Below are positions 25,966 through 35,014 of a stretch of 62,992 nucleotides of DNA, in pieces. Position 1 is the first letter of the stretch, and every line of letters starts with the position of its first letter. The notes under the pieces were generated by a model. The model was not told where the DNA came from. It did no database searches and saw only the letters and a program-made list of their open reading frames with translations. The position numbers and the translations under genes are program-made. This DNA is from Lachnospiraceae bacterium (GTDB lineage: Bacteria; Bacillota; Clostridia; Lachnospirales; Lachnospiraceae): the NCBI GenBank assembly GCA_022787145.1, contig JALFVM010000149.1, positions 1 through 62,992 of the forward strand. The letters run 5' to 3'.

Positions 25966-28844
25966 AGAAATTTTTTCGCAAACTGACACTGAAAAGAACA
26001 ACCGTTGTTATTCTTCTGTTCGTATGTATGTCTTTTGTGCTGATCGAGCATCTCTTTCAGCTCCAGATTGTGGATGGAGAAAAGTATGCTTCTCAGTTCA
26101 GTGTCATGACTACCAAAAAAAGAACGATAAAAAGCACAAGAGGAACGATCTATGACCGAAACGGAAATATTCTCGCATCCAACCGGCTTTCTTATTCACT
26201 CACCCTGGAAGATAACGGAAGCTATGAAACCACACGTCAGAAAAATCTCACACTAAATGGCGTTGCATATCGTCTTTTGCAGATTCTCAATGAGAACCAG
26301 GATGAACCGGATCGAGATTTTCATATCATCCTGGATGATGGAGAAAATTATGTTTTTGATACCGAAAATACAATAACAATCAATCGTTTCCGGGCTGATA
26401 TTTACGGTCGTGCACTGATTGAAGATATGGAAGATTCTGAGAAAAATGCCACGCCGGACGAAATGATGGAGTATCTGCTTGGAGAAAACCGCTTTTCTAT
26501 TGTTCTGACAGGGGAGAAAGCTTACACAGAAGACGAGTTAAAAAAATATGGGCTTCCTCAGGAATTGACCAAACAGGAACTTTTGGACATGGCAATCATT
26601 CGTTATTCGCTTTCTACAAACAGTTTCAAAAAATACGTTCCTGTTACGATTGCGACGGATGTCAGTGAGGAGACGGTTGCAAGCGTGATGGAAAACAAAG
26701 ATACTCTGCAGGGAGTTGACATTACAGAGGATTCCGTGAGAGAGTATCAGGATCCCATTTATTTTGCCAATATTATTGGATATACAGGAAAAGCTTCTAC
26801 AGAAGAGCTGGATGATCTGGAAAAGGAAAATCCGGAGTATAACAGCACTTCGATTATCGGAAAAACAGGTATTGAGAAGTATATGGAGCTCGAACTTCAG
26901 GGAAAAGAAGGGGAAGAAACTGTATATGTGGATAAGCTTGGAAAAGTTCTGAAAATTGATGAATTATCCAGAATAGAACCAAAAACGGGCAACGATGTTT
27001 ACCTTACCATTGACAAAAATCTTCAGATTGCCTGTTATAAAATTCTGGAGCAGCGCATTGCTGGTATTTTGATCAACCAGATTTTTGATGGGAAAACTTT
27101 TAACTTTGAACAAATCGGTGATGCCAACCAGGTACAGATTCCGATTTATGATGTCTACAATGCCCTCATTGGAAACAGTGTGATTGATATTTCCCATTTT
27201 GAAGAAAAGGACGCATCCGAAACAGAAAAAAAATTATACAACAGTTTTCTACAAAAACAGAAAGAAGTATTTGATAGAATAAGAAATGAACTTACGGCTG
27301 AGGATACTGCTGCATATAAAGATTTGGATTCGGAAATGCAGGAATATGTCAGCTATGTGGTGAATGATCTGCTTACTTCCAAACTTGGAATCATTTCCAG
27401 CGATGCGATTGATACCAGCGATGCAATGTACATTGCCTGGAATTCAGAAAAAAGCATCAGTTTACAGCAATACTTAACTTATGCGGCCAGTCAGAACTGG
27501 ATTGATCTGTCACAGCTTCAAACAGAGGGCGATTACCTGGACTCGATGGAAGTTTACAGTGCTCTTAGTGACTATATTGAAGAATATCTGAAGACAGACA
27601 AACAGTTCAGCCGTCTTTTGTATAAGTATATGCTCATGAATGATGTCATTTCAGGAACAGATCTGTGCATGATCTTATATGACCAGAATGTGCTCTCAAA
27701 GAAGGACGGAATGTACGAAAGTCTGGCGAGCGGGCAGATTAGCTCCTATAATTTTATGATTCAAAAGATTGCTTCTTTGGAGATCACCCCCGGTCAGCTT
27801 GCGCTTGACCCCTGTTCCGGTTCGATTGTTTTGACAGATCCCAATAACGGTCAGGTGCTCGCCTGTGTGACTTATCCTGGGTACGACAATAACAAACTGG
27901 CAAACAATATGGATGTCAATTATTACAATCAGCTGCTTTATGATGAATCACAGCCATTTTTTAATAAAGCAACGCAGCAGCGCACGGCACCTGGTTCTAC
28001 CTTTAAACTGGTATCTGCAATTGCCGGTCTGGATGATCATTTGATTGATGATGACACCTATATTAACTGTTCTGGTAAATTTGATATTGTTCAGCCAATT
28101 AATTGTTGGAATAAGCAGGGACATGGAAATCTGGAAATTCGCGGAGCAATTGAACAATCCTGTAACGTCTTTTTCAATACCGTCGGTTACTATGCTGGAA
28201 GAGATTCGAAGGGGGAATACTCTGAGGGAGGCAGCCTTCAGGTTATGCAGAAATATGCAAGTATGCTGGATCTGGATAAAAAGACAGGAATTGAGATTGA
28301 CGAAGCAGCTCCCCATGTATCTGACGAAATGGCAATCCCTTCCTACATGGGTCAGGGTACGCATTTGTATACAACCGTGGGACTGGCCCGTTATGTCAGC
28401 ACTCTTGCGAATGAGGGAACGAGCTATCAGCTCACTTTGATTGGTAAAACAACGGATTCCAACGGAAAGGTACTGGAAGAAAACAGTCCAAAAATAGAAA
28501 GTACATTAAATATTTCTCAGAATATCTGGGATGATGTACATGATGGAATGCTCCGTGTCGTTTCAACCCATGGAGAATTTGACGGAGTAGGTGTGCAGCT
28601 TGCAGGAAAGACAGGTACGGCCCAGGAATCAAATGTGCGTCCCGACCATGGCCTTTTCATTGGATTTGCACCCTATGATAAACCGGAAATTGCTATGGCA
28701 GTTCGTATTCCTTATGGATATGGATCCGGAAACGCATGCCTTGTGGCCAGCGACGTCGTGAAATATGCCTTCAATGTAAAAAATAAAGAGGAGATTCTGA
28801 CGGGTACCGCAACTACGACCATAAGCAATACTTCAAATGATTAA
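25950..28844 (+). CDS. mrdA: Penicillin-binding protein 2 (elongasome transpeptidase)
   Basis: The 964-aa class B PBP has an N-terminal membrane helix (residues about 17-38), a dimerisation domain and a transpeptidase domain with SxxK in PGSTFKLV (about 681-684), SxN in EQSCNVFF and KTG in LAGKTGTAQ. Compared with typical PBP2 (about 600-700 aa), some 250 residues of charged helical sequence are inserted between LTIDKNLQIACYKILEQ (near 351) and SIVLTDPNNGQVLA (near 622). The start is TTG at 25950, read as Met, with AAGAAGGGA upstream and a 16-nt overlap with mreD. It cross-links peptidoglycan together with RodA encoded at 29960. Confidence 0.93.
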   Translation: MAAKIKKFFRKLTLKRTTVVILLFVCMSFVLIEHLFQLQIVDGEKYASQFSVMTTKKRTIKSTRGTIYDRNGNILASNRLSYSLTLEDNGSYETTRQKNLTLNGVAYRLLQILNENQDEPDRDFHIILDDGENYVFDTENTITINRFRADIYGRALIEDMEDSEKNATPDEMMEYLLGENRFSIVLTGEKAYTEDELKKYGLPQELTKQELLDMAIIRYSLSTNSFKKYVPVTIATDVSEETVASVMENKDTLQGVDITEDSVREYQDPIYFANIIGYTGKASTEELDDLEKENPEYNSTSIIGKTGIEKYMELELQGKEGEETVYVDKLGKVLKIDELSRIEPKTGNDVYLTIDKNLQIACYKILEQRIAGILINQIFDGKTFNFEQIGDANQVQIPIYDVYNALIGNSVIDISHFEEKDASETEKKLYNSFLQKQKEVFDRIRNELTAEDTAAYKDLDSEMQEYVSYVVNDLLTSKLGIISSDAIDTSDAMYIAWNSEKSISLQQYLTYAASQNWIDLSQLQTEGDYLDSMEVYSALSDYIEEYLKTDKQFSRLLYKYMLMNDVISGTDLCMILYDQNVLSKKDGMYESLASGQISSYNFMIQKIASLEITPGQLALDPCSGSIVLTDPNNGQVLACVTYPGYDNNKLANNMDVNYYNQLLYDESQPFFNKATQQRTAPGSTFKLVSAIAGLDDHLIDDDTYINCSGKFDIVQPINCWNKQGHGNLEIRGAIEQSCNVFFNTVGYYAGRDSKGEYSEGGSLQVMQKYASMLDLDKKTGIEIDEAAPHVSDEMAIPSYMGQGTHLYTTVGLARYVSTLANEGTSYQLTLIGKTTDSNGKVLEENSPKIESTLNISQNIWDDVHDGMLRVVSTHGEFDGVGVQLAGKTGTAQESNVRPDHGLFIGFAPYDKPEIAMAVRIPYGYGSGNACLVASDVVKYAFNVKNKEEILTGTATTTISNTSND

Positions 28845-28911
28845 GACCAAATACCGGATGCAGATATTTGTAAGGAAAGAGAGAATGACAGAAAATGGGA
28901 GGATGAGACGA

Positions 28912-29703
28912 ATGGGTGAGGTTATTGTAATTACTTCTGGCAAAGGCGGCGTCGGAAAAACGACAAGTGCTGCAAATATCGGAACAGGGCTTGCGCAGCT
29001 TGGAAAAAAAGTTGTGATGGTCGACACAGATATTGGGCTTCGCAATCTGGATGTCGTTATGGGACTGGAAAATCGCATCGTATACAATATGATCGATGTG
29101 ATTTCCGGAAACTGCCGTCTGAAACAGGCGTTGATTGCAGACCGCAGGGTAGAAGGGCTTTTTCTTCTTCCGACTGCTCAGACAAAAGATAAGTCTGCCG
29201 TGACACCGCAGCAGATAAAAAAACTGACAGAACAGCTTCAGGAGGAGTTCGACTATGTTCTCATGGACAGTCCGGCCGGAATCGAACAGGGATTTCAAAA
29301 TGCAATTGCAGGAGCTTCGCGGGCTTTGGTAGTGACCACACCTGAGGTTTCTGCTATTCGTGACGCGGACAGAATTATCGGTCTTTTGGAGGCAAACGGC
29401 ATTCGCAATATCCAGCTGATTATCAACAGACTGCGCCCGGATATGATTGCGCGGGGAGATATGATGACGGTGGATGATGTGGTTGACATTTTGGCAGTCG
29501 ATTTGATCGGTGCAATTCCAGATGATGAGCAGATTGTAGTTGCCACAAACCAGGGTGCTCCTTTATCCGGAAAGGATTCCATGGCAGAAAATGCATACCG
29601 AAATATTTGCAGACGCATCGCGGGAGAAGAAGTTCCTTTTTTGGATTTGAATAAAAAAAAGAAGTTCTTTTCAAAACTTGCTGATGTGTTTATGGGAAAG
29701 TAA
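28912..29703 (+). CDS. minD: Septum site-determining ATPase MinD
   Basis: The 263-aa deviant Walker A ATPase has GKGGVGKTT, switch motif DTDIGLRNLDVVMG, DSPAGIEQGF and a C-terminal amphipathic membrane-targeting helix (KKKKFFSKLADVFMGK). ATG 28912 gives the usual family N-terminus MGEVIVITSGKGG and follows GGGAGG; upstream in-frame ATGs at 28885 and 28903 are possible. It positions the division site with MinE. No minC gene lies between pbp2 and minD, where it normally sits. Confidence 0.95.
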   Translation: MGEVIVITSGKGGVGKTTSAANIGTGLAQLGKKVVMVDTDIGLRNLDVVMGLENRIVYNMIDVISGNCRLKQALIADRRVEGLFLLPTAQTKDKSAVTPQQIKKLTEQLQEEFDYVLMDSPAGIEQGFQNAIAGASRALVVTTPEVSAIRDADRIIGLLEANGIRNIQLIINRLRPDMIARGDMMTVDDVVDILAVDLIGAIPDDEQIVVATNQGAPLSGKDSMAENAYRNICRRIAGEEVPFLDLNKKKKFFSKLADVFMGK

Positions 29704-29714
29704 GGAGAACTGTT

Positions 29715-29963
29715 ATGATTCTGTCAAAAAAACATCCTTCCAGGGAGTTTGCAAAAGATCGGTTAAAAACAGTGCTCTTATCGGAACGTATGGACTGTTC
29801 CGCACAAATGCTGATTATGATGCAAAACGATCTGATACAGGCTGTTGGAAAATACATACCTGTAGATACACAACATATAAAATTTCGATTTGTACCGGAA
29901 ACTCACACCCTTGAGGCAGTCATACCGGTACTTCATGCGCAGGAGAAAAAACAGGATTTATGA
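29715..29963 (+). CDS. minE: Cell division topological specificity factor MinE
   Basis: The 82-aa protein has the MinE pattern: the N-terminal anti-MinCD part AKDRLKTVLLSERMDCSAQM and the C-terminal dimerisation part (ILSK... replaced by VGKYIPVDTQHIKFRF and LEAVIPV). It stimulates MinD ATPase. AAGGAG precedes the ATG and the stop overlaps rodA as ATGA. Confidence 0.9.
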   Translation: MILSKKHPSREFAKDRLKTVLLSERMDCSAQMLIMMQNDLIQAVGKYIPVDTQHIKFRFVPETHTLEAVIPVLHAQEKKQDL

Positions 29964-31120
29964 TAAAACAATATAAATTACGATTCTATAATTTTAAATT
30001 AGTTGTACTTTTGCTGGCGATCAGCACAATTGGTATACTGCTTGTCGGGAGCGCCATGGAATCACTAAAATCCAAACAGCTTTTTGGTGTCATCTTTGGT
30101 ATGATCATTCTTCTGGTCGTATCTTTGATGGACTTTAGCTGGATTTTGAATTTTTACTGGTTTATTTACGGATTCAATATCATTATGCTTCTTGGTATCC
30201 GTATTTTTGGTTCTACGGCAGGCGGTGCAACTAGATGGATCGACCTTGGCTTCATCCGCTTCCAGCCGACGGAACTTTCTAAAATTTTATTAATTTTATT
30301 TTTTGCAAAATATTTTATGTTGCATGAAAAAAATTTGAGTGAACTAAAAACAGTTGGAAAATCTGTTGGGCTTTTGCTGGTTCCGTTGGCTTTAATTTAT
30401 AACCAGCCAGATTTAAAAAATACCATTACGGTTGTTATCTTATTCTGCGTTATGATTTATGTTGCCGGATTGGGATACCGAGTCATTGGCGGAGTACTTT
30501 TGATTGCCATCCCTTTGATTGTAATCTTTTTGTCTATTGTTGTACAACCGGATCAAAAACTGATCAAAGATTACCAGAGACAGCGAATTATGTCTTTCCT
30601 TTACCCGGAAAATGAAGAATATTCGGATGATATTCAGCAGCAGCAAAATTCCATCACTGCAATCGGCTCAGGACAGTTAACCGGCAAGGGGCTGAATAAT
30701 AATGAGGTATTGTCTGCGAATAACGGAAACTTTGTCTCCGAAATTCAGACGGATTTTATTTTTGCAGTAGCCGGGGAGGAGCTTGGCTTTATCGGCTGCC
30801 TGACGATCGTGATACTGCTGCTTCTTATTTCCATAGAATGTATGCGAAACGGGCTGAAATCAAAAGATCTATCCGGAAAAATTATCTGTACGGGAGTTGC
30901 TACCATTGTGGCTTTTCAAAGCTTTATCAATATTTGTGTTGCCACAGGGCTGATGCCGAATACAGGTACCCCGCTTCCGTTTGTCAGCTATGGTCTTACT
31001 TCTTTATGGAGCCTTTTCATCGGAATGGGGCTTGTCATTAATGTAGGACTTCAGCAAAATGCATATTCAGATGCGGCCAGCAAATCTTTGGTTCACAAAG
31101 GAGTAGAAAGAAAAAGATGA
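29960..31120 (+). CDS. rodA: RodA/FtsW family SEDS glycosyltransferase
   Basis: The 386-aa polytopic protein has about ten membrane helices. SEDS motifs are visible: GGATRWIDLGFIRFQPTEL, QPDLKNT with the catalytic Asp, and GLMPNTGTPLPFVSYG. It polymerises glycan strands with PBP2. It overlaps minE (ATGA) and the next gene (ATGA), so it is embedded in the coupled operon. Confidence 0.94.
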   Translation: MIKQYKLRFYNFKLVVLLLAISTIGILLVGSAMESLKSKQLFGVIFGMIILLVVSLMDFSWILNFYWFIYGFNIIMLLGIRIFGSTAGGATRWIDLGFIRFQPTELSKILLILFFAKYFMLHEKNLSELKTVGKSVGLLLVPLALIYNQPDLKNTITVVILFCVMIYVAGLGYRVIGGVLLIAIPLIVIFLSIVVQPDQKLIKDYQRQRIMSFLYPENEEYSDDIQQQQNSITAIGSGQLTGKGLNNNEVLSANNGNFVSEIQTDFIFAVAGEELGFIGCLTIVILLLLISIECMRNGLKSKDLSGKIICTGVATIVAFQSFINICVATGLMPNTGTPLPFVSYGLTSLWSLFIGMGLVINVGLQQNAYSDAASKSLVHKGVERKR

Positions 31121-32166
31121 GTAGAAAAAAAAGAAGACGAAGAAAAAAACTGACAAGAATACAGCGTATGCGCAGAAGAAGAATTCTTCATACAGTCTGG
31201 CTTACCTGTGTGCTGTTTGTGGTGGCTGCTGCCATTGCAGGCTGTGTCATGATTTTAAGAAACAGAGGAAAAGCAGGTTTGGAAAAGCCTTATGACGTAG
31301 CTGCTGAATTTCCTTTTACCGGAAACAACAGCGACAGCCAGAGAGCTTCTTCTTTTGCCTATAATCTTTGTGTTGGTGACGACAATGTTCCCCTTGACGG
31401 CATAGAGCTGTTAGATTCTCAAAATGGAGCTTTGTTTGATCTGGATAACAGAAAAGTTTTGTACGCGCATAATATGTATGGAAAGCTATATCCGGCAAGT
31501 ATGACAAAAATCATGACTGCATTACTTGCTCTTGAGAACGGAAATAAAGATGAGATTGTGACAATCAGTGAAAATAATGTAGATTTGGAATCTGGTTCTC
31601 AGGTATGCGGATTTGTTGCCGGGGATCAGGTGGCGCTTGGAGATCTGATTAACTGTCTGCTTGTCTATTCTGGAAATGATGCTGCATCTGCCATTGCAGA
31701 AACCATTGGCCAGACAGAGGCACACTTTGTTGAGATGATGAATCAAAAAGCAGCAGAACTTGGTATGACCGGTACACATTTCACAAATCCGCATGGACTG
31801 CAAGACGACAATCACTATACAACGGCATATGATATTTATCTGATGTTAAATGAGGCTATGAAAAATACGGATTTTCTTTCAATTATACAATTGTCTTCTT
31901 ATACCGTAAAATATGAAAGTTATGATGGTTCTTTAAAGACGACAACACTGACAGCTACGGACCATTATCTGACCGGAGAGGCAACACCACCGATGGGAGT
32001 GACGGTACTCGGCGGTAAAACAGGAACAACGGAAGATGCCGGAAACTGCCTTGCTTTGATTACTCAGAACGCTTATGGTGCGCCTTTTATATCCGTTGTT
32101 GCCAATGCCGCAAGTAAGGAATTGCTGTATCAACAGATGAATTCTCTGCTCGACCATATTAATTAA
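31117..32166 (+). CDS. D-alanyl-D-alanine carboxypeptidase (DacF/PBP5 type)
   Basis: The 349-aa protein starts with a very basic segment (KKRRRRKK and RMRRRR) and a membrane helix, so it is probably anchored by its N-terminus. The S11 peptidase motifs are SxxK in PASMTKIM, SGND as SxN, and KTG in GGKTGTTE. It trims the terminal D-Ala from peptidoglycan stem peptides. The C-terminal PBP5-like domain and membrane-anchor helix of classical PBP5 are missing. It is the last gene of the elongasome operon. Confidence 0.9.
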   Translation: MSRKKRRRRKKLTRIQRMRRRRILHTVWLTCVLFVVAAAIAGCVMILRNRGKAGLEKPYDVAAEFPFTGNNSDSQRASSFAYNLCVGDDNVPLDGIELLDSQNGALFDLDNRKVLYAHNMYGKLYPASMTKIMTALLALENGNKDEIVTISENNVDLESGSQVCGFVAGDQVALGDLINCLLVYSGNDAASAIAETIGQTEAHFVEMMNQKAAELGMTGTHFTNPHGLQDDNHYTTAYDIYLMLNEAMKNTDFLSIIQLSSYTVKYESYDGSLKTTTLTATDHYLTGEATPPMGVTVLGGKTGTTEDAGNCLALITQNAYGAPFISVVANAASKELLYQQMNSLLDHIN

Positions 32167-32185
32167 TAAAAAAGTGAAATAATGA

Positions 32186-32214
32186 TTGAATTTTTTGTCT
32201 AAATGCACTATAAT
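32186..32214 (+). promoter_or_regulatory. Promoter of the P-loop protein gene
   Basis: TTGAAT (32186-32191) and a perfect TATAAT (32209-32214) have a 17-nt spacer, about 70 nt before the ATG at 32283. Confidence 0.75.
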
Positions 32215-32282
32215 TGAACTCATAGAAATTAAGCTTTTGGTAAATTTACCGATTATTACATATGTCTAAGGAGGAAAACAGG

Positions 32283-32702
32283 ATGGTTGAACTGATAGTT
32301 GGAAAGAAAGGCAAAGGTAAAACAAAAGTACTCTTAGATAAAGTAAACAGTGAAATAAAAACTGCTAACGGCAGCATTGTCTACTTGGATAAGAGCACGA
32401 AACATATGTATGAATTGAATAACAAAATTCGTTTGATCAACGTTACAGAATATCCGTTGAAAAACAGTGATGAGTTTGTTGGATTTATCTGTGGATTGAT
32501 TTCTCAGGATCATGATCTTGAGCAGGTATATTTAGACGGATTTTTGACAATCGCAAAACTGGAAGGAAAAGATGTAACCAATACATTAGAGCAGTTAAAG
32601 GACATCGGATCAAAATACGGTATTACTTTTGTAATCAGCATGTCTCTTGACAAAGAAGAAATTCCGGAAACATTCCAGGCACAGATTATCACTGCTTTAT
32701 AA
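32283..32702 (+). CDS. Small P-loop protein of unknown function
   Basis: The 139-aa protein contains a Walker A motif GKKGKGKTK right at the N-terminus (residues 6-14) and a Walker B-like QVYLDG near residue 85. The rest is alpha/beta with no extra domain, much shorter than usual P-loop NTPases. ATG 32283 is chosen because TAAGGAGG sits 7 nt upstream; the longer frame from 32262 would put that ribosome site inside the gene. Single-gene unit with its own promoter and terminator. Similar small proteins have been loosely labelled as PilT-like, but I see no pilus genes and do not assign a function. Confidence 0.75.
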   Translation: MVELIVGKKGKGKTKVLLDKVNSEIKTANGSIVYLDKSTKHMYELNNKIRLINVTEYPLKNSDEFVGFICGLISQDHDLEQVYLDGFLTIAKLEGKDVTNTLEQLKDIGSKYGITFVISMSLDKEEIPETFQAQIITAL

Positions 32703-32719
32703 AAGAAAAGATGGTAAAT

Positions 32720-32755
32720 GAACGAAGGTATCCGTGACGATGCCTTCGTTTTTTA
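32720..32755 (+). terminator. Terminator after the P-loop protein gene
   Basis: AACGAAGG and CCTTCGTT form the base of a hairpin with TATC/GATG pairing above, followed by a run of T. Confidence 0.8.
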
Positions 32756-32768
32756 CTTTATGACATTC

Positions 32769-32797
32769 TTGCATGATAAGACAAATTGTGATAGAAT
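32769..32797 (+). promoter_or_regulatory. Promoter of the hlyD-like/yggS/sepF transcript
   Basis: TTGCAT (32769-32774) and TAGAAT (32792-32797) are 17 nt apart, about 48 nt before the GTG start at 32845. Confidence 0.65.
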
Positions 32798-32844
32798 ATT
32801 TCAGTTAAAAAAAATAGTAATTGAAATATAAAGGAGATATGTTT

Positions 32845-34275
32845 GTGGCTGGCAATGATAAAAAAAAGATACCGGGCCTAGCTGTGATTTTGGATACTGT
32901 AAAGAAAATATTCACTTTAAATATAGGAACAATTCTGTTTGGTGTTTTGCTTGTTTATATGGTGATTTCAATGTTCATGTATCTGACCGCCAATCATTTT
33001 ACGTCTTATCAGGTTCTCAATGGTCCGTTATCCAGAAACGAAACTTACACAGGTCTGGCTATTCATGAAGAAACAGTTGTTTCTTCCAGTATAGGAGGAT
33101 ATATAAATTACTATGCCCGTGAGGGTACAAAGCTGAATGCTTCCGGTATTGTGTACGGAATCAGCAGTCAGCCGCTTCAGACTTCTAGTACCAAGTTAGA
33201 GGCTGAAGATCTGGCAAAAGTTCGGCAGCAGATGAGCAGTTATTCTTATGGATTTCGCTCAAGCAATTTTAACAGTGTGTACAGTTTTAAATCGGAACTG
33301 GAAGGAAATATTCTTCAGTATGCCGGTGTGAACGATACGGTATCTCAGAATTCCGATAACACGTCTGAGGATGGAAACAGTATGGACAGTGATGCCGGTA
33401 ATAGTAATACTACTGCATCTGCTCTGACACTTGGAAACCAGACTTTATGCAGAACGGCAGAGGATGGAATCATCCTGTATTCCAAAGACGGATATGAAAA
33501 TATTACAGAAGATACGATTTCTCAGGAAGATTTTGATCAGAATTCTTACCATAAAGAAGATTTAAAAACACGGGAAGCAATCGATGCCGGAAGCGATGTA
33601 TATACAATCATTACAGATGAACGTTGGAGTATCTATATTCCGCTCAGTGCAAAACAAGTGACGCAGTTAAACGACCGTTCGTATGTTCGTGTCAAATTTT
33701 TAAAGGACGGACTCAGTCAGGTCGGACAGTTTTCGATTGTTGAGATTGGAACAGGAAAATATGGAAAAATAGATTTTAGTAATGGACTGACACGTTATGC
33801 GTCGGACCGTTTCCTGGATATAGAACTTGTAACCAATACGCAGACCGGTCTTAAAATTCCGATTTCCTCAATCACCACAAAGGAATTTTACTTAGTACCG
33901 GAAGCTTATCAGACAAAAGGTGGCGACGATCAAAGCGCTGGATTTCTTGTGAAAACAAAATCCGGAACAGAATTCGTAAGCGCAACGATTTATGAGGAAA
34001 AAGATGGCAATTTTTATGTGGAAAAATCTGCATTTGAAAAAGGTGCTGTTTTGGTCAAGCCGGATTCCGATGATACGTATGTGATTAAGGATACCGGAAA
34101 TCTGGAAGGCGTTTATTGTATCAATGAAGGATATGCGAGATTTCGCAGAATTTCCATCATTGCCCAAAATGAAGAATACTGTATTGTCGAAAAAGGCACG
34201 ACATATGGATTATCTCAGTATGATCATATTGTATACGATGCGTCTGATATAAACGAAGAAGATATTTTATATTAA
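32845..34275 (+). CDS. HlyD-like membrane protein of the sepF cluster
   Basis: The 476-aa protein has one membrane helix near the N-terminus (FGVLLVYMVISMFMYLTA) and a large extracytoplasmic part. It includes a barrel-sandwich-like segment (LAIHEETVVSSSIGGYINYYA) typical of HlyD/RND adaptor proteins, an Asn/Ser/Asp-rich linker near residues 165-200 and a beta-rich C-terminal half. The start is set at GTG 32845: AAGGAG lies 8 nt before it, whereas the ATG at 32839 would be only 2 nt away. No transporter partner is adjacent. Its place in front of yggS and sepF suggests a cell-envelope or division role (inference). Confidence 0.75.
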   Translation: MAGNDKKKIPGLAVILDTVKKIFTLNIGTILFGVLLVYMVISMFMYLTANHFTSYQVLNGPLSRNETYTGLAIHEETVVSSSIGGYINYYAREGTKLNASGIVYGISSQPLQTSSTKLEAEDLAKVRQQMSSYSYGFRSSNFNSVYSFKSELEGNILQYAGVNDTVSQNSDNTSEDGNSMDSDAGNSNTTASALTLGNQTLCRTAEDGIILYSKDGYENITEDTISQEDFDQNSYHKEDLKTREAIDAGSDVYTIITDERWSIYIPLSAKQVTQLNDRSYVRVKFLKDGLSQVGQFSIVEIGTGKYGKIDFSNGLTRYASDRFLDIELVTNTQTGLKIPISSITTKEFYLVPEAYQTKGGDDQSAGFLVKTKSGTEFVSATIYEEKDGNFYVEKSAFEKGAVLVKPDSDDTYVIKDTGNLEGVYCINEGYARFRRISIIAQNEEYCIVEKGTTYGLSQYDHIVYDASDINEEDILY

Positions 34276-34293
34276 ATACTTAGGAGGGAAAAA

Positions 34294-34986
34294 ATGCTTG
34301 CTGATAATCTGAAAGAAGTACAGGAAAACATCCGGAAAGCCTGTGAAAAAAGTCACCGTAATCCAAACGAGGTTACTTTGATTGCTGTGAGTAAGACAAA
34401 GCCTGTGGAAACTCTGCAGGAGGCCTATGATGCAGGAGCCAGATTTTTTGGCGAAAATAAAGTACAGGAAATCACAGCAAAATATCCGGAATTGCCAAAG
34501 GATATCCATTGGCATATGATTGGACATCTTCAGAGAAATAAGATTAAATATATCATTGATAAAGTGGATATGATTCATTCTGTAGATTCTCTTCGACTTG
34601 CGGAAGCGATTGAACATGAAGCAGCCAAGCATGAGCTTGTTATGCCAATCTTACTGGAGGTCAATGTTGCCGAGGAGGATACAAAATTCGGTCTGAAAAT
34701 GGAAGAAGTGATTCCTTTGCTGGAAAAAATTTCAGGTTTTTCTCATATTCAAGTCGAAGGATTGATGACAATTGCACCATTCGTCGATGATCCCGAAGAA
34801 AATCGACAAGTTTTTCGCGATTTAAAACAATTAAGTGTTGACATCAGCCAGAAAAACATGAATAATATTAATATGCGTGTTTTAAGTATGGGTATGACCG
34901 GTGACTATCAGGTAGCAGTCGAAGAGGGAGCCACCATGGTTCGCGTTGGTACCGGAATTTTTGGTGCACGTAATTATGCAATATAG
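34294..34986 (+). CDS. YggS/YlmE family PLP homeostasis protein
   Basis: The 230-aa single-domain alanine-racemase-fold protein carries the PLP lysine in AVSKTKPVETL and the family motifs FFGENKVQE, WHMIGHLQRNK and GLMTIAP. The family (PLPBP) balances PLP levels in the cell. It precedes sepF as ylmE does in Bacillus. TAGGAGGG precedes the ATG. Confidence 0.94.
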   Translation: MLADNLKEVQENIRKACEKSHRNPNEVTLIAVSKTKPVETLQEAYDAGARFFGENKVQEITAKYPELPKDIHWHMIGHLQRNKIKYIIDKVDMIHSVDSLRLAEAIEHEAAKHELVMPILLEVNVAEEDTKFGLKMEEVIPLLEKISGFSHIQVEGLMTIAPFVDDPEENRQVFRDLKQLSVDISQKNMNNINMRVLSMGMTGDYQVAVEEGATMVRVGTGIFGARNYAI

Positions 34987-35014
34987 AGATTAATTGATAG
35001 AATGGAGATTAAAC

